DNA of 64,000 nucleotides, from the NCBI RefSeq assembly GCF_009857915.1, contig NZ_WWCM01000001.1, forward strand, positions 124,001 to 188,000. The letters run 5' to 3'. Source of the stretch: Duganella qianjiadongensis (GTDB lineage: Bacteria; Pseudomonadota; Gammaproteobacteria; Burkholderiales; Burkholderiaceae_D). Below the pieces are notes generated by a model. That model was not told the origin of the DNA and made no database searches. It was given only the letters and a program-made list of their open reading frames with translations. The stretch's first letter is position 1. Every line of letters starts with the position of its first letter. Positions 37,862 to 46,301 of the stretch are shown here, in pieces. Made by a program: the position numbers and the translations under genes.

Positions 37862-38647
37862 TCACAGGCAGGCTTTCAGCAGCAGCCACAGCGCCGTTAC
37901 CAATATCATCGCAGCGAACGCCCGCTTGACGCTGCGCTCGGGCAGGCGGTGTGCCAGCGCCACGCCCGCCGTCACGGTGAGCATGCCGCCAGCAGCCATG
38001 GGCAGTCCCACGGCCCACTGTACATGGCCGGCACTGCCGTAGGTCAGCAATGCCACCACCGAACACGGCGTCACCAGCGCCAGCGACAGGCTTTGCGCCT
38101 CGGTCTGGCGCAAACCGAACAGCCCGGTAAATACCGGCGTGGCGACCAGCCCGCCCCCAACTCCCAGCAAGCCCATGCAGGCGCCGCCCAGCAGACCGAC
38201 CAGCGGCAGCCAGCCGCGCTGCATACGCGCCGGCCCGGCCACTGGCAGCGTCGCGGCCGCGCGCTGCTGGCTCAGCATGCGCAAGGCCAGCAAGAGCAGA
38301 AAGACGGCGAATACCGTGCGCAGTGCAGCCGGATGCAGACCAGTGGCATAGCGTGCCACCAGCAGCGTCGCCAGTGCAGCCAGGGCCCCCAGCGGCAGGC
38401 TGACGCGCCAGTCCAGCGGGTGATGGCGGCTGTAGCGCCACCAGCCCAGCAACAGGATAGGCACCATCATCGCCAGCGACGTGCCCTGTGCCAGCGCCTG
38501 CTCCATGCCGAAGGCCAGCACCAGAAACGGAATCGCGATGATCCCGCCGCCTATGCCGAACATGCCGCCCATGAAGCCGAGGATAGCGCCTATCGCCAGC
38601 ATCAGCGCAAGCTGGCTGGCAGCAAAACCGGCGTATGCGCTCAGCAT
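37862..38647 (-). CDS. TSUP (TauE/SafE) family permease
   Basis: A 261-aa inner-membrane permease of about eight helices. The two repeated halves each carry the family signature: GFMGGMFGIGGGIIAIPFLV near 24-43 and GACMGLLGVGGGLVATPVFT near 155-175. TSUP proteins export or import small organic and sulfur-containing anions. It lies 40 bases downstream of the tartrate-dehydrogenase-like gene on the same strand, so it is probably part of that operon and may carry an anion of that pathway, but this is inference. The ATG at 38647 gives a normal family length. Confidence 0.9.
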   Translation of the reverse strand: MLSAYAGFAASQLALMLAIGAILGFMGGMFGIGGGIIAIPFLVLAFGMEQALAQGTSLAMMVPILLLGWWRYSRHHPLDWRVSLPLGALAALATLLVARYATGLHPAALRTVFAVFLLLLALRMLSQQRAAATLPVAGPARMQRGWLPLVGLLGGACMGLLGVGGGLVATPVFTGLFGLRQTEAQSLSLALVTPCSVVALLTYGSAGHVQWAVGLPMAAGGMLTVTAGVALAHRLPERSVKRAFAAMILVTALWLLLKACL

Positions 38648-38687
38648 GCAGCACCCTGGCCGCTATGGCGCGCAGGCAGGCGCGCCA

Positions 38688-39785
38688 TCAGGCAGCGTGC
38701 GCAGCCAGCGCTGCGGCGATAGCCTGCCCCATGGCGACAGTACTGGCACTGCCGCCCAGATCGGGCGTGCGCGGCCCGTGCTGCAGCACCTGTTGGATGG
38801 CAGCAACGATAGCATCGTGCGCCGCGCGATAGGCAGCACCGTTGCTGGCGTTGTGGGCGAGGAAGTCCAGCATCAGGGCGCCGGACCAGATCATGGCAAC
38901 CGGGTTGGCGATGCCCTGACCGTAGATATCGGGTGCCGAACCATGGACCGGCTCGAACAGCGAAGGGAAAGTACGCTGCGGATTCAGGTTGGCCGAGGGG
39001 GTAATGCCGATCGTGCCGGTGCAGGCCGGCCCCAGATCGGACAGTATGTCGCCGAACAGATTGGAGGCCACCACCACATCGAAGCGCTCGGGACTGAGCA
39101 CGAAACGGGCCGCCAGTATGTCGATATGGTACTGGTCCCAGCGTACCGCGGGATAGGCCGGCGCCATGGCGGCCACCCGCTCGTCCCAGTACGGCATGCT
39201 GATGGCAATGCCATTCGATTTGGTGGCCGAAGTCAGATGTTTTTTTGGCCGCGACTGGGCCAGTTCAAACGCATATTTGAGGATCCGGTCCACGCCCTTG
39301 CGGGTAAACACGGATTCCTGCAGCACCGTCTCGCGCTCCGTGCCCTCGAACATGCGCCCGCCCACGGACGAATATTCGCCCTCGGTATTTTCGCGCACCA
39401 CCATGAAGTCGATATCGCCCACCTTGCGGTTGGCCAGCGGGCACGGCACGCCCGGCATCAGCCGCACCGGACGCAGATTCACATACTGGTCGAACTCGCG
39501 ACGGAACTTCAGCAGCGAACCCCACAGCGACACATGATCGGGTACGCTGGCGGGCCAGCCCACGGCGCCGAAGTAGATGGCGTCAAAACCGCGCAACTGT
39601 TCGAACCAGTCATCGGGCATCATCTTGCCGTGCGCGGCGTAGTAATCGCAGTGGGCCCAGTCGAAGCTGGTGAACTCCAGTTCCAGCGCAAACTGCTGCG
39701 CCGCCACCTGCAATACCCGCAAGCCCTCGGGCATGACCTCTCTGCCTATGCCGTCGCCGGCGATCACCGCGATACGCTGTTTCAT
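38688..39785 (-). CDS. ttuC: Tartrate dehydrogenase/decarboxylase (TtuC/YeaU type)
   Basis: A 365-aa NAD-dependent beta-decarboxylating dehydrogenase of the isocitrate/isopropylmalate family. Key segments are AVIAGDGIGREVMPEG at the N-terminus, RENTEGEYSSVGGRMFEG, the catalytic K in TSATKSNG and metal-binding aspartates in ASNLFGDILSDLG. This matches tartrate dehydrogenase and D-malate dehydrogenase (DmlA), which are hard to separate by sequence. The nearby tartrate dehydratase favours tartrate. The start at 39785 is preceded by AGGAG at 8-base spacing; the GTG nine bases earlier has no room for a ribosome site. It is divergent from a LysR gene. Confidence 0.88.
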   Translation of the reverse strand: MKQRIAVIAGDGIGREVMPEGLRVLQVAAQQFALELEFTSFDWAHCDYYAAHGKMMPDDWFEQLRGFDAIYFGAVGWPASVPDHVSLWGSLLKFRREFDQYVNLRPVRLMPGVPCPLANRKVGDIDFMVVRENTEGEYSSVGGRMFEGTERETVLQESVFTRKGVDRILKYAFELAQSRPKKHLTSATKSNGIAISMPYWDERVAAMAPAYPAVRWDQYHIDILAARFVLSPERFDVVVASNLFGDILSDLGPACTGTIGITPSANLNPQRTFPSLFEPVHGSAPDIYGQGIANPVAMIWSGALMLDFLAHNASNGAAYRAAHDAIVAAIQQVLQHGPRTPDLGGSASTVAMGQAIAAALAAHAA

Positions 39786-39829
39786 ACTGGACACTCCTGC
39801 TATGAACCTTCGAAGCCGCTAGCATAGCG

Positions 39830-39842
39830 TTCACAGTATGAA
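39830..39842. promoter_or_regulatory. LysR-type T-N11-A box upstream of ttuC
   Basis: TTCACAGTATGAA at 39830-39842 is a T-N11-A box with inverted arms TTCA/TGAA. A related half (TGTGAA) lies at 39859-39864. It is in the 96-base divergent interval between ttuC and its LysR gene, where LysR proteins bind to activate the target and limit their own expression. Confidence 0.5.
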
Positions 39843-39881
39843 TTACAATCCCTCAGAATGTGAATCTTACGGACACGAATC

Positions 39882-40796
39882 GTGCACACCAACCCTCAGC
39901 TCGATGATTTACGCCTGCTCTGCGAAGTGGCGCGCCAGCGCAGCTTTGCCGCCACCGCGCGCCAGCTAGGCATCTCCAAGGCTGTGGTCAGCAAGCGCAT
40001 CGCCCTGCTCGAAGCGGCCGTACAGGAGCAGCTGTTCCACCGCAGCACCCGCCAGGTCACGCTGACGGCACAGGGCGAAATCGTGCATCAATGGGCGCTG
40101 CGCATCTGCGAGGATGTCGATCTGATGGGACAGGCCATTTCGCGCGAAAAGGCCGCGCCGCATGGGCTGCTGCGCCTGTGCAGCAGCAGCGGTTTCGGCC
40201 GCAGCCAGCTGGCGCCCGCCCTGTCGGCACTGGCCCAGCAGTTTCCGCAAATGGAAATCCAGCTGGAATTGCTCGACCGTCCGGTCGATCTGGTGGAAGA
40301 AGGCTTCCAGCTCGATATCCGCGTCGGCCATGTCCACGAAGGCAGTGTCATCAAACGCCGCATTGCCGGCAACCGCCGCCTGCTGTGCGCCGCGCCGGCC
40401 TATCTGGCCGCGCACGGCAGCCCCACCACGCTGGAACAGCTGCACCAGCACCGCTGCATCCCTATCCGCGAGCGCGATCAGGATTTCGGCCGCTGGGAAC
40501 TGCATGGGCCCCATGGCGTGGAGTCGGTGCGCGTGCAGGGCCAGCTGTCGTCCAATAATGGCGAAATCGTGCGCCAGTGGGCGCTCGACGGCCATGGCAT
40601 CATCCTGCGCTCAAGCTGGGACGTGGCTGACCAGCTGGCCAGCGGCCAGCTGGTGGCCGTGCTGCCCGGCTATTACCAGCCGGCCGATATCTGGGCCGTC
40701 TATCCCTCGCGTCTGTCGGTCTCGGCACGGGTACGTCTGTGCGTGGAATTTCTGGCCGACTGGTTTGCCCGCCAGCCCGCCTATCAGCCGGCTTAG
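39882..40796 (+). CDS. LysR-family regulator divergent from ttuC
   Basis: A 304-aa LysR regulator with N-terminal HTH (LDDLRLLCEVARQRSFAATARQLGISKAVVSKRIALLE) and inducer domain. The segment EGFQLDIRVGHVHEGSVIKRR belongs to the DmlR/TtuA-type subgroup, which controls D-malate or tartrate dehydrogenase genes. It is divergent from the ttuC-like gene with a T-N11-A box between them. It converges on a second LysR gene that faces the MFS/ttdAB operon, so the locus has one regulator per divergent unit. Confidence 0.92.
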   Translation: MHTNPQLDDLRLLCEVARQRSFAATARQLGISKAVVSKRIALLEAAVQEQLFHRSTRQVTLTAQGEIVHQWALRICEDVDLMGQAISREKAAPHGLLRLCSSSGFGRSQLAPALSALAQQFPQMEIQLELLDRPVDLVEEGFQLDIRVGHVHEGSVIKRRIAGNRRLLCAAPAYLAAHGSPTTLEQLHQHRCIPIRERDQDFGRWELHGPHGVESVRVQGQLSSNNGEIVRQWALDGHGIILRSSWDVADQLASGQLVAVLPGYYQPADIWAVYPSRLSVSARVRLCVEFLADWFARQPAYQPA

Positions 40797-40828
40797 CGGC
40801 ACCGTTAACCAACAAATTCCCAGCGAAC

Positions 40829-41752
40829 TTACCAGCGCTGCTGTGCCTGCTTCGGGCTATCGGCATGCTGACTCAGGTAGTCGCGCAGATAGTCGACAAA
40901 ATACGCCACCTTGGCCGACAGATTCAGCCTTTCCTGATACACGGCATAGATATCGGCCGGCGCCGTTTCGAACTCGGGCAACAGCTGCAGCAGCCGGCCG
41001 CTACGCAGATATTTCGCCACATCCCATTCCGCCCGCATCAGCACGCCATGGCCTTCCAGCGCCCAGTTGAGCGCCACCTCGCCATCGTTAGTGCTGAGCT
41101 TGCCATGTACCTTGATAGTTTCCACCTGCTTGCCACGACTCAGACGCCAGTTGCCGTAGGCTGCGTCGTTCTGGCGCAGCACAATGCAGCTGTGCTGGCC
41201 CAGATCATGCGGATGCAGCGGCGTGCCGCTGTGGCGCAGATACTCGGGGCTGGCCACCAGCAGGCGGCGGTTGGCCGCAATTTTCTTGGCAATCAGACGC
41301 GAATCGGGCAGGTCGCCAAAGCGTATGCACACATCGACGGCCGCATCAGGCAGGCTGACGGGGCGGTCGGTCAGATGCAGCAGCACTTCCACTTCCGTAT
41401 AGCGGCGTGAAAACGCCGAAATGGCCGGCCCGATATAGCTGCGGCCAAAACCCAGCGGCGCATTCACGCGCAACAAGCCGCGCGGTGCGGCGCGGCTGCT
41501 GGCGACTAGCCTTTCCATTTCCGCAATATCGCCGAGGATGCGCTGGGCGTGGGTGAAATACACCTCGCCCTCACCTGTCAGGCTGATGCGCCGCGTGGTG
41601 CGGTTCAGCAGGCGCACACCCAGCCGCTCTTCCAGCTGGGTCAGGCGGCGCGACACGGCCGGCGGGGTCAGATTGAGTTCGCGCGCCGTGGCGGCCAGCG
41701 TACCCTGCTTCACCAGCAGGCAAAAGAAAGCCAGTTCCGTATCTGCATTCAT
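40829..41752 (-). CDS. LysR-family regulator divergent from the tartrate MFS/ttdAB operon
   Basis: A 307-aa LysR regulator. The HTH reads MNADTELAFFCLLVKQGTLAATARELNLTPPAVSRRLTQLE. The inducer domain includes RGLLRVNAPLGFGRSYIGPAI and DAAVDVCIRFGDLPDSRLIAKKI, as in the same DmlR/TtuA-like subgroup as its neighbour. It is divergent from the MFS carrier and ttdAB across a 195-base AT-rich interval containing a GTTTTTT/AAAAAC palindrome. The likely role is induction of tartrate uptake and dehydration. Confidence 0.92.
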   Translation of the reverse strand: MNADTELAFFCLLVKQGTLAATARELNLTPPAVSRRLTQLEERLGVRLLNRTTRRISLTGEGEVYFTHAQRILGDIAEMERLVASSRAAPRGLLRVNAPLGFGRSYIGPAISAFSRRYTEVEVLLHLTDRPVSLPDAAVDVCIRFGDLPDSRLIAKKIAANRRLLVASPEYLRHSGTPLHPHDLGQHSCIVLRQNDAAYGNWRLSRGKQVETIKVHGKLSTNDGEVALNWALEGHGVLMRAEWDVAKYLRSGRLLQLLPEFETAPADIYAVYQERLNLSAKVAYFVDYLRDYLSQHADSPKQAQQRW

Positions 41753-41798
41753 TCGTAATTTTTTTTAACTAATGTTTTAAATTTCGCTCGATCCCTGC

Positions 41799-41811
41799 GT
41801 TTTTTAAAAAC
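41799..41811. promoter_or_regulatory. AT-rich palindrome between lysR and the tartrate MFS gene
   Basis: GTTTTTTAAAAAC at 41799-41811 is a 13-base palindrome within the divergent interval and is a candidate LysR operator. A second AT-rich tract (41753-41785) lies closer to the LysR start. Confidence 0.35.
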
Positions 41812-41947
41812 TATAACCTACTCGCCAGTTGTACGCCATCGAGAAAGCTGCCCGGGCATATCGATCGACCGGTGGACTAACCGCACTAGACGGACATTCC
41901 GCCAGCCACGAGGCTGGCCCACCTCAAAGCAACACTGGAGACTTATC

Positions 41948-43249
41948 ATGCAACTCGATATCGAGCAGCGCACCATGCGCCGCATCAGCTGGCGCATCGT
42001 GCCCTTCATCATGCTGCTGTATTTCATCGCCTATCTGGACCGCGTCAACATCGGTTTCGCCGCCCTCACCATGAAGCACGATCTGGGCTTTACGGCCTCG
42101 ATACTGGGCATGGGTGCAGGGATATTTTTCTGGGGCTACTTCCTGTTCGAGGTGCCCTCGAATATCGCCCTGCATCGATTCGGCGCCCGCCTGTGGATCG
42201 CCCGCGTGATGCTCACCTGGGGCCTGATTTCCGGCGCCATGGCTTTTGTACAGGGTGCCACCAGCTTCTACATCATGCGCTTCCTGCTGGGGGCAGCCGA
42301 AGCCGGTTTCTTCCCCGGCATCATCCTCTACCTGAGCTACTGGTTCCCGGCCCGCCACCGCGCGGGGGTCACGGCCCTGTTCATGGCTGCCGCACCGATT
42401 TCCACCGCCCTCGGTTCGCCTATTTCGGCAGCGCTGCTCGACATGCACGGCTTTCTTGGGCTGGTGGGCTGGCAATGGATGTTCATCCTCGAAGCCATAC
42501 CCGCGCTGCTGCTGGGCGTCGTAGTGTTCTTCTACATGACGGACAAGCCGGAGCAGGCCCGTTGGCTGAAGGACGACGAGCGCGCATGGCTGATACAGAC
42601 CATGCAGAAGGAACAGGCTGACAAGGCCGCACAGGCCCACCACAGCGTGTTCGCCGGGCTGGCCAATCCGCGCGTGATTGCCCTGGCACTGATCTATTTC
42701 GGCACCTCGGCCGGGCTGTACACGCTAGGCATCTGGGCCCCGCAGATCATCAAGGAACTGGGCGTGTCGTCCATCACGGTAGGCTTTCTGAACGCCATTC
42801 CGCCCATCGTCTCGGTGCTGGCCATGGTGCTGTGGTCGCGCCACTCGGACCGCACCGGCGAACGCACCTGGCACGTGGTGCTGGCCTGCTGCGCTGCCGC
42901 CATCGGGCTGGTAGTGGCTGCTGGCGCCAGCAGCATCGTCGGCCTGATCGCCGCCCTCACGCTGGTCAACATCGGCATCAGCTGCGCCAAGCCGCCGCTG
43001 TGGAGCATGCCCACCATGTTCCTGTCCGGTGCTGCTGCCGCCACCGGTATCGCCACCATCAATTCCATCGGCAATCTGGGCGGCTTTGCCGGCCCCGCCA
43101 TGATCGGCTGGGTCAAGGACAGCACGGGCAGCTATCAGGGCGGCCTGTACTTCGTCGCTGGCCTGCTGGTGCTGTCGGCCGTACTGACGCTGCTGCTGGC
43201 CCGCAGCGGTCCCGGCCAGCCGCAAGCCCGCCCCGTTGCCGCCCACTAA
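41948..43249 (+). CDS. MFS transporter, anion:cation symporter family (TtuB-like)
   Basis: A 433-aa major facilitator of the ACS family with 12 helices. It begins MRRISWRIVPFIMLLYFIAYLDRVNIGFAALTM, the hallmark first-helix phrase of this family, and later has FLLGAAEAGFFPGIILYLSYWFPARHRA. Members carry tartrate (TtuB), phthalate and similar dicarboxylates. It is the first gene of an operon with ttdA and ttdB, which fixes the probable substrate as tartrate. The middle cytoplasmic loop (about 195-235) is charged, as usual. Confidence 0.92.
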   Translation: MQLDIEQRTMRRISWRIVPFIMLLYFIAYLDRVNIGFAALTMKHDLGFTASILGMGAGIFFWGYFLFEVPSNIALHRFGARLWIARVMLTWGLISGAMAFVQGATSFYIMRFLLGAAEAGFFPGIILYLSYWFPARHRAGVTALFMAAAPISTALGSPISAALLDMHGFLGLVGWQWMFILEAIPALLLGVVVFFYMTDKPEQARWLKDDERAWLIQTMQKEQADKAAQAHHSVFAGLANPRVIALALIYFGTSAGLYTLGIWAPQIIKELGVSSITVGFLNAIPPIVSVLAMVLWSRHSDRTGERTWHVVLACCAAAIGLVVAAGASSIVGLIAALTLVNIGISCAKPPLWSMPTMFLSGAAAATGIATINSIGNLGGFAGPAMIGWVKDSTGSYQGGLYFVAGLLVLSAVLTLLLARSGPGQPQARPVAAH

Positions 43250-43284
43250 ACCCATCTATCACCGACTTTTAACAGGAGCACATT

Positions 43285-44184
43285 ATGGACAAGGAAGTAG
43301 CAGTACAGTCCCTGACGGACACCATGGCCAAGTTCACGTCCTACATCGGCAAACGGCTGCCGAAAGACGTCAAAGCCAAACTGGCCGATTTACGCACCAT
43401 GGAAACCAATCCGCTGGCCAGATCGATCTACGATTCCATGGACGGCAACCAGCAGGCGGCCGACAAACTGAACCGCCCCAGCTGCCAGGATACGGGCGTG
43501 ATCCAGTACTTCATTTCGGCCGGTTCCAACTTCCCCCTGATCGGCGAACTGGAGGACGTGCTGCGTGACGCCACGCTGGGCGCCACAAAAATGGGGCCGC
43601 TGCGCCACAACGCAGTAGAAACCTTTGACGAGAAAAACACCGGCACCAATACGGGCACCCAGATTCCATGGCTGGACTGGCGCATCGTGCCCGGCGAGGA
43701 CAGCTGCACCATCGATGTCTACATGGCCGGTGGCGGCTGCACTCTGCCCGGCGCCGCCAAGGTGCTGATGCCCGGTCAGGGCTATGAAGGCGTGGCCGAA
43801 TTCGTGATGGACGTGATTACCGAACGCGGCGTCAACGCCTGCCCGCCGCTGCTGGTTGGCGTGGGCGTTTCAACCTCGGTGGAAACGGCGGCGCGCCTGT
43901 CCAAGCTGGCCATCCTGCGGCCGGTCGATTCCAGAGCCGACAATCCCAACGCCGCCCTGATGGAGCAGCTGCTGGAACAGGGACTGAACGAAATCGGCAT
44001 CGGCCCGCAAGGACTGACCGGCAACAACAGCGTGATGGGCGTGAACATCGAATCGTCGGCCCGCCACCCGTCCACCATAGGCGTGGCCGTGAATACGGGC
44101 TGCTGGGCTCACCGCCGCGGCAAGATCCGCATCAACGCCGACATGTCCTATGAAATCATTTCCCACGAAGGAGTCGTACTGTGA
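43285..44184 (+). CDS. ttdA: L(+)-tartrate dehydratase alpha subunit
   Basis: A 299-aa catalytic subunit of the [4Fe-4S] class I fumarase-type dehydratase that converts L-tartrate to oxaloacetate. Length matches TtdA (about 300 aa). The three cluster cysteines are visible in [18 protein letters not shown] and [10 protein letters not shown]. The dehydratase is oxygen-sensitive in known members. It lies 35 bases after the MFS gene with a GGAG ribosome site and overlaps ttdB as GTGA. A class I fumarase split into two subunits would look similar, but size and the transporter/regulator context favour tartrate. Confidence 0.92.
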   Translation: MDKEVAVQSLTDTMAKFTSYIGKRLPKDVKAKLADLRTMETNPLARSIYDSMDGNQQAADKLNRPSCQDTGVIQYFISAGSNFPLIGELEDVLRDATLGATKMGPLRHNAVETFDEKNTGTNTGTQIPWLDWRIVPGEDSCTIDVYMAGGGCTLPGAAKVLMPGQGYEGVAEFVMDVITERGVNACPPLLVGVGVSTSVETAARLSKLAILRPVDSRADNPNAALMEQLLEQGLNEIGIGPQGLTGNNSVMGVNIESSARHPSTIGVAVNTGCWAHRRGKIRINADMSYEIISHEGVVL

Positions 44185-44789
44185 AAAAAATCCTCACCAC
44201 CCCCATCAGGGATGAAGACCTGCGCGACCTCAACGTCGGCGATGTGGTGTATCTGACTGGCCGTCTGGTGACCTGCCGCGACGTGGCGCACCGCCGCCTG
44301 ATCGAACAGAAGCGCGAACTGCCCGTCAATCTCGAAGGCGGCGCCATCTTCCACGCCGGCCCCATCGTGCGCAAAAAGGACGATGACAGCTACGAGATGG
44401 TATCGATAGGTCCCACCACCAGCATGCGCATGGAAAAATTCGAGCGCGAATTCATCAAGCAGACGGGCGTCAAACTGATCGTCGGCAAAGGCGGCATGGG
44501 TCCGGAGACGGTGGCCGGCTGTCAGGAAGGCGTGGCCGTGCACGCCATTTTCCCCGGTGGCTGCGCCGTGCTGGCCGCCACGCAAGTGGAAGAAATCGAA
44601 GGCTACGAGTGGCCCGATCTGGGCATGCCGGAAACCCTGTGGATCAACCGCGTCAGGGAATTCGGCCCGCTTATCATCTCCATCGACACCAAGGGTAACA
44701 ACCTGATTTCCGATAACAAGGTGGTGTTTAACCAGCGCAAGAAACCTGTGCTGGAACGCATCAGCAAACAACTGAGTTTCATTAAGTAG
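44181..44789 (+). CDS. ttdB: L(+)-tartrate dehydratase beta subunit
   Basis: A 202-aa partner of TtdA. It has the swivelling fumarase C-terminal domain with [35 protein letters not shown] at the N-terminus, GPIVRKK, and the glycine-rich [15 protein letters not shown]. The GTG start overlaps the ttdA stop. Oxaloacetate made here could enter the TCA cycle, complementing the TtuC-type dehydrogenase that handles tartrate by oxidation and decarboxylation. It is the last gene of the operon; a hairpin follows at 44811. Confidence 0.92.
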   Translation: MKKILTTPIRDEDLRDLNVGDVVYLTGRLVTCRDVAHRRLIEQKRELPVNLEGGAIFHAGPIVRKKDDDSYEMVSIGPTTSMRMEKFEREFIKQTGVKLIVGKGGMGPETVAGCQEGVAVHAIFPGGCAVLAATQVEEIEGYEWPDLGMPETLWINRVREFGPLIISIDTKGNNLISDNKVVFNQRKKPVLERISKQLSFIK

Positions 44790-45167
44790 CCCCGCGGCTG
44801 GCGAACGTCAAGGCGTGCGGGCGGGCAACGGCCCTGCCTGCACGCCTCCTCCCTTCCTTCCCGCCAGCCCCTCCCCTCGCCCTACTTAACCTTTCTAGCA
44901 ACTTTTCCCATAGAACATGTTGCAAAAAAGTCCCGAATTTTCCATGGTTTTTTGCCGCATCGACAATATTCAAATCTTGCTCTACAGGGTGAGAATCCGT
45001 GTATTTTGCACAAGCGAATGGTGTATTTTTTAATTTTATTTTTTAGAAAAACAAGAAGATTTAAGGTAATTTTGTCATGTAGTCGTCAGCGCCAGAAGCA
45101 CTTAGCCGTGCCTTCTGACTTGTTCCACACGCTCGCCCGCTAGGGCAAACAAGACCATTGGAGCATC
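44790..45167. other. 378-base region between ttdB and the PEP-CTERM polyprotein gene
   Basis: No gene is visible. The first part holds a GC-rich hairpin (44811-44847). From 44880 the sequence becomes strongly AT-rich, with inverted GCAAAAAA (44922-44929) and TTTTTTGC (44948-44955) and long T tracts at about 45027-45048. This is the promoter and leader of the polyprotein/protease operon. I could not recognise a sigma-54 or riboswitch signature. Confidence 0.55.
44811..44847 (+). terminator. GC-rich hairpin after ttdB
   Basis: AGGCGTGC and GGC arms starting at 44811 pair with GCC and GCACGCCT ending at 44847 around an AACG loop, with one mismatch and a bulge. The stem starts 21 bases after the ttdB stop. 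Only a CT-rich tract follows, not a T-run, so termination would be inefficient or Rho-assisted. Confidence 0.4.
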
Positions 45168-46301
45168 ATGAACTTGCAAAAAACCCTGATCGGACTGCTG
45201 GCTGCCGCTGCCATCAGCCCCGCCTCCGCTGCCCCCCTTCTGAACGAAGGATTCAACGACATCGGCACACTGAGTTCCAGTGGCTGGTTCCTTACCAACA
45301 ACAGCAGTCCGGCCGGCCAGAGTGGCTGGTTCCAGAGTGACGTGCTGGGTGCCGCTGCTGGCCCGGCCAATTCGGCCATAGGCGCCAACTACCTGAATGC
45401 AGCCGCCGGCGGCGCGATCAGCAACTGGCTGATCACGCCTGAACTGGCCATGGCCAACGGCAATACGCTGAACTTCTCCCTGCGTCTGATGGGCGAAGGT
45501 TTTCAGGATACGGTAGAGGTGTACTACAGCCTGGCAGGCGCCAGCCACAACGTGGGCAGCAGCACCTCTTCCACCGGCGACTTTGTCCTGCTGGGCACCT
45601 ACAGCGCCACCAATGACACTGGCTGGACCAATAAAGCGCTGACCCTGTCCGGTCTGGGCGCTGCCGCCACGGGCCGGTTTGCCTTCCGCTACGTGGTGGG
45701 CGATACCAATGCCGCCGGTGACGCCATCGCCATCGATTCCGTCAACGTCAGCGCCGTACCGGAACCAGCAAGCGCGTTGCTGTTGCTGGCGGGCCTGGGC
45801 GTGCTGGTGTTCAACCGCAAACGGGCGCGCTGGCTGGCCTTTGCTGGCGCCTCGGCCACGGCACTGGTCGCGCAAGCCGAGCCGCAGGCAGCCAACGGCC
45901 TGATGACTTTCCCTCACACCCGCGTGATGACGGCCGCCGAATTGCAGCTCGATGTGACGCCGGCCTCGGGCACCAACGGCCTGATGGCCTACAAAGATCC
46001 CGTCACCGGCCAGTTGACGGGCCCGACGGCCGAGCAGGCCGCGGAGCTGGCAGCGCTGAGCGCAGCCAGCACGTCTAGCCGCGTCAGCAGCGGCCGCATC
46101 GCCCAGGGCGCCAAAGTGCAGCCGCTGAGCACTGCCAAAGGCGGTGTCGGCAGGCGGCTAGACGATAGCAAAGCCAGCTTTGCCATCGTGCAGAAGGCCG
46201 CCGATGGTACGCTGGTCCAGTCCTGCATGCCCGGTGAAGACGCCGAACAACATCTGGCCCATGACGCCCAGCTGCCAGCCGCGAAAGGAGCCCTGCAATG
46301 A
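45168..46301 (+). CDS. PEP-CTERM protein fused to a downstream secreted domain (tandem-sorted polyprotein)
   Basis: A 377-aa protein. It has a Sec signal (about 1-21) and a choice-of-anchor-J/cleaved-adhesin-like domain (LLNEGFNDIG, then SGWFLTN) to about 195. A complete PEP-CTERM signal follows: VPEP at 197-200, hydrophobic 203-215, NRKRAR 216-221. Normally the chain ends there. Here it continues into a second hydrophobic stretch (222-237), an AQA-EP signal-peptidase-like site at 237/238, and a 140-residue Ala/Gln-rich domain. I recall an NCBI name post-PEP-CTERM-1 for such domains, unverified. Two separately released products are possible. Its stop overlaps the PA-domain metalloprotease gene as ATGA. 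The domain boundaries are read directly; the processing is inference. Confidence 0.88.
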   Translation: MNLQKTLIGLLAAAAISPASAAPLLNEGFNDIGTLSSSGWFLTNNSSPAGQSGWFQSDVLGAAAGPANSAIGANYLNAAAGGAISNWLITPELAMANGNTLNFSLRLMGEGFQDTVEVYYSLAGASHNVGSSTSSTGDFVLLGTYSATNDTGWTNKALTLSGLGAAATGRFAFRYVVGDTNAAGDAIAIDSVNVSAVPEPASALLLLAGLGVLVFNRKRARWLAFAGASATALVAQAEPQAANGLMTFPHTRVMTAAELQLDVTPASGTNGLMAYKDPVTGQLTGPTAEQAAELAALSAASTSSRVSSGRIAQGAKVQPLSTAKGGVGRRLDDSKASFAIVQKAADGTLVQSCMPGEDAEQHLAHDAQLPAAKGALQ

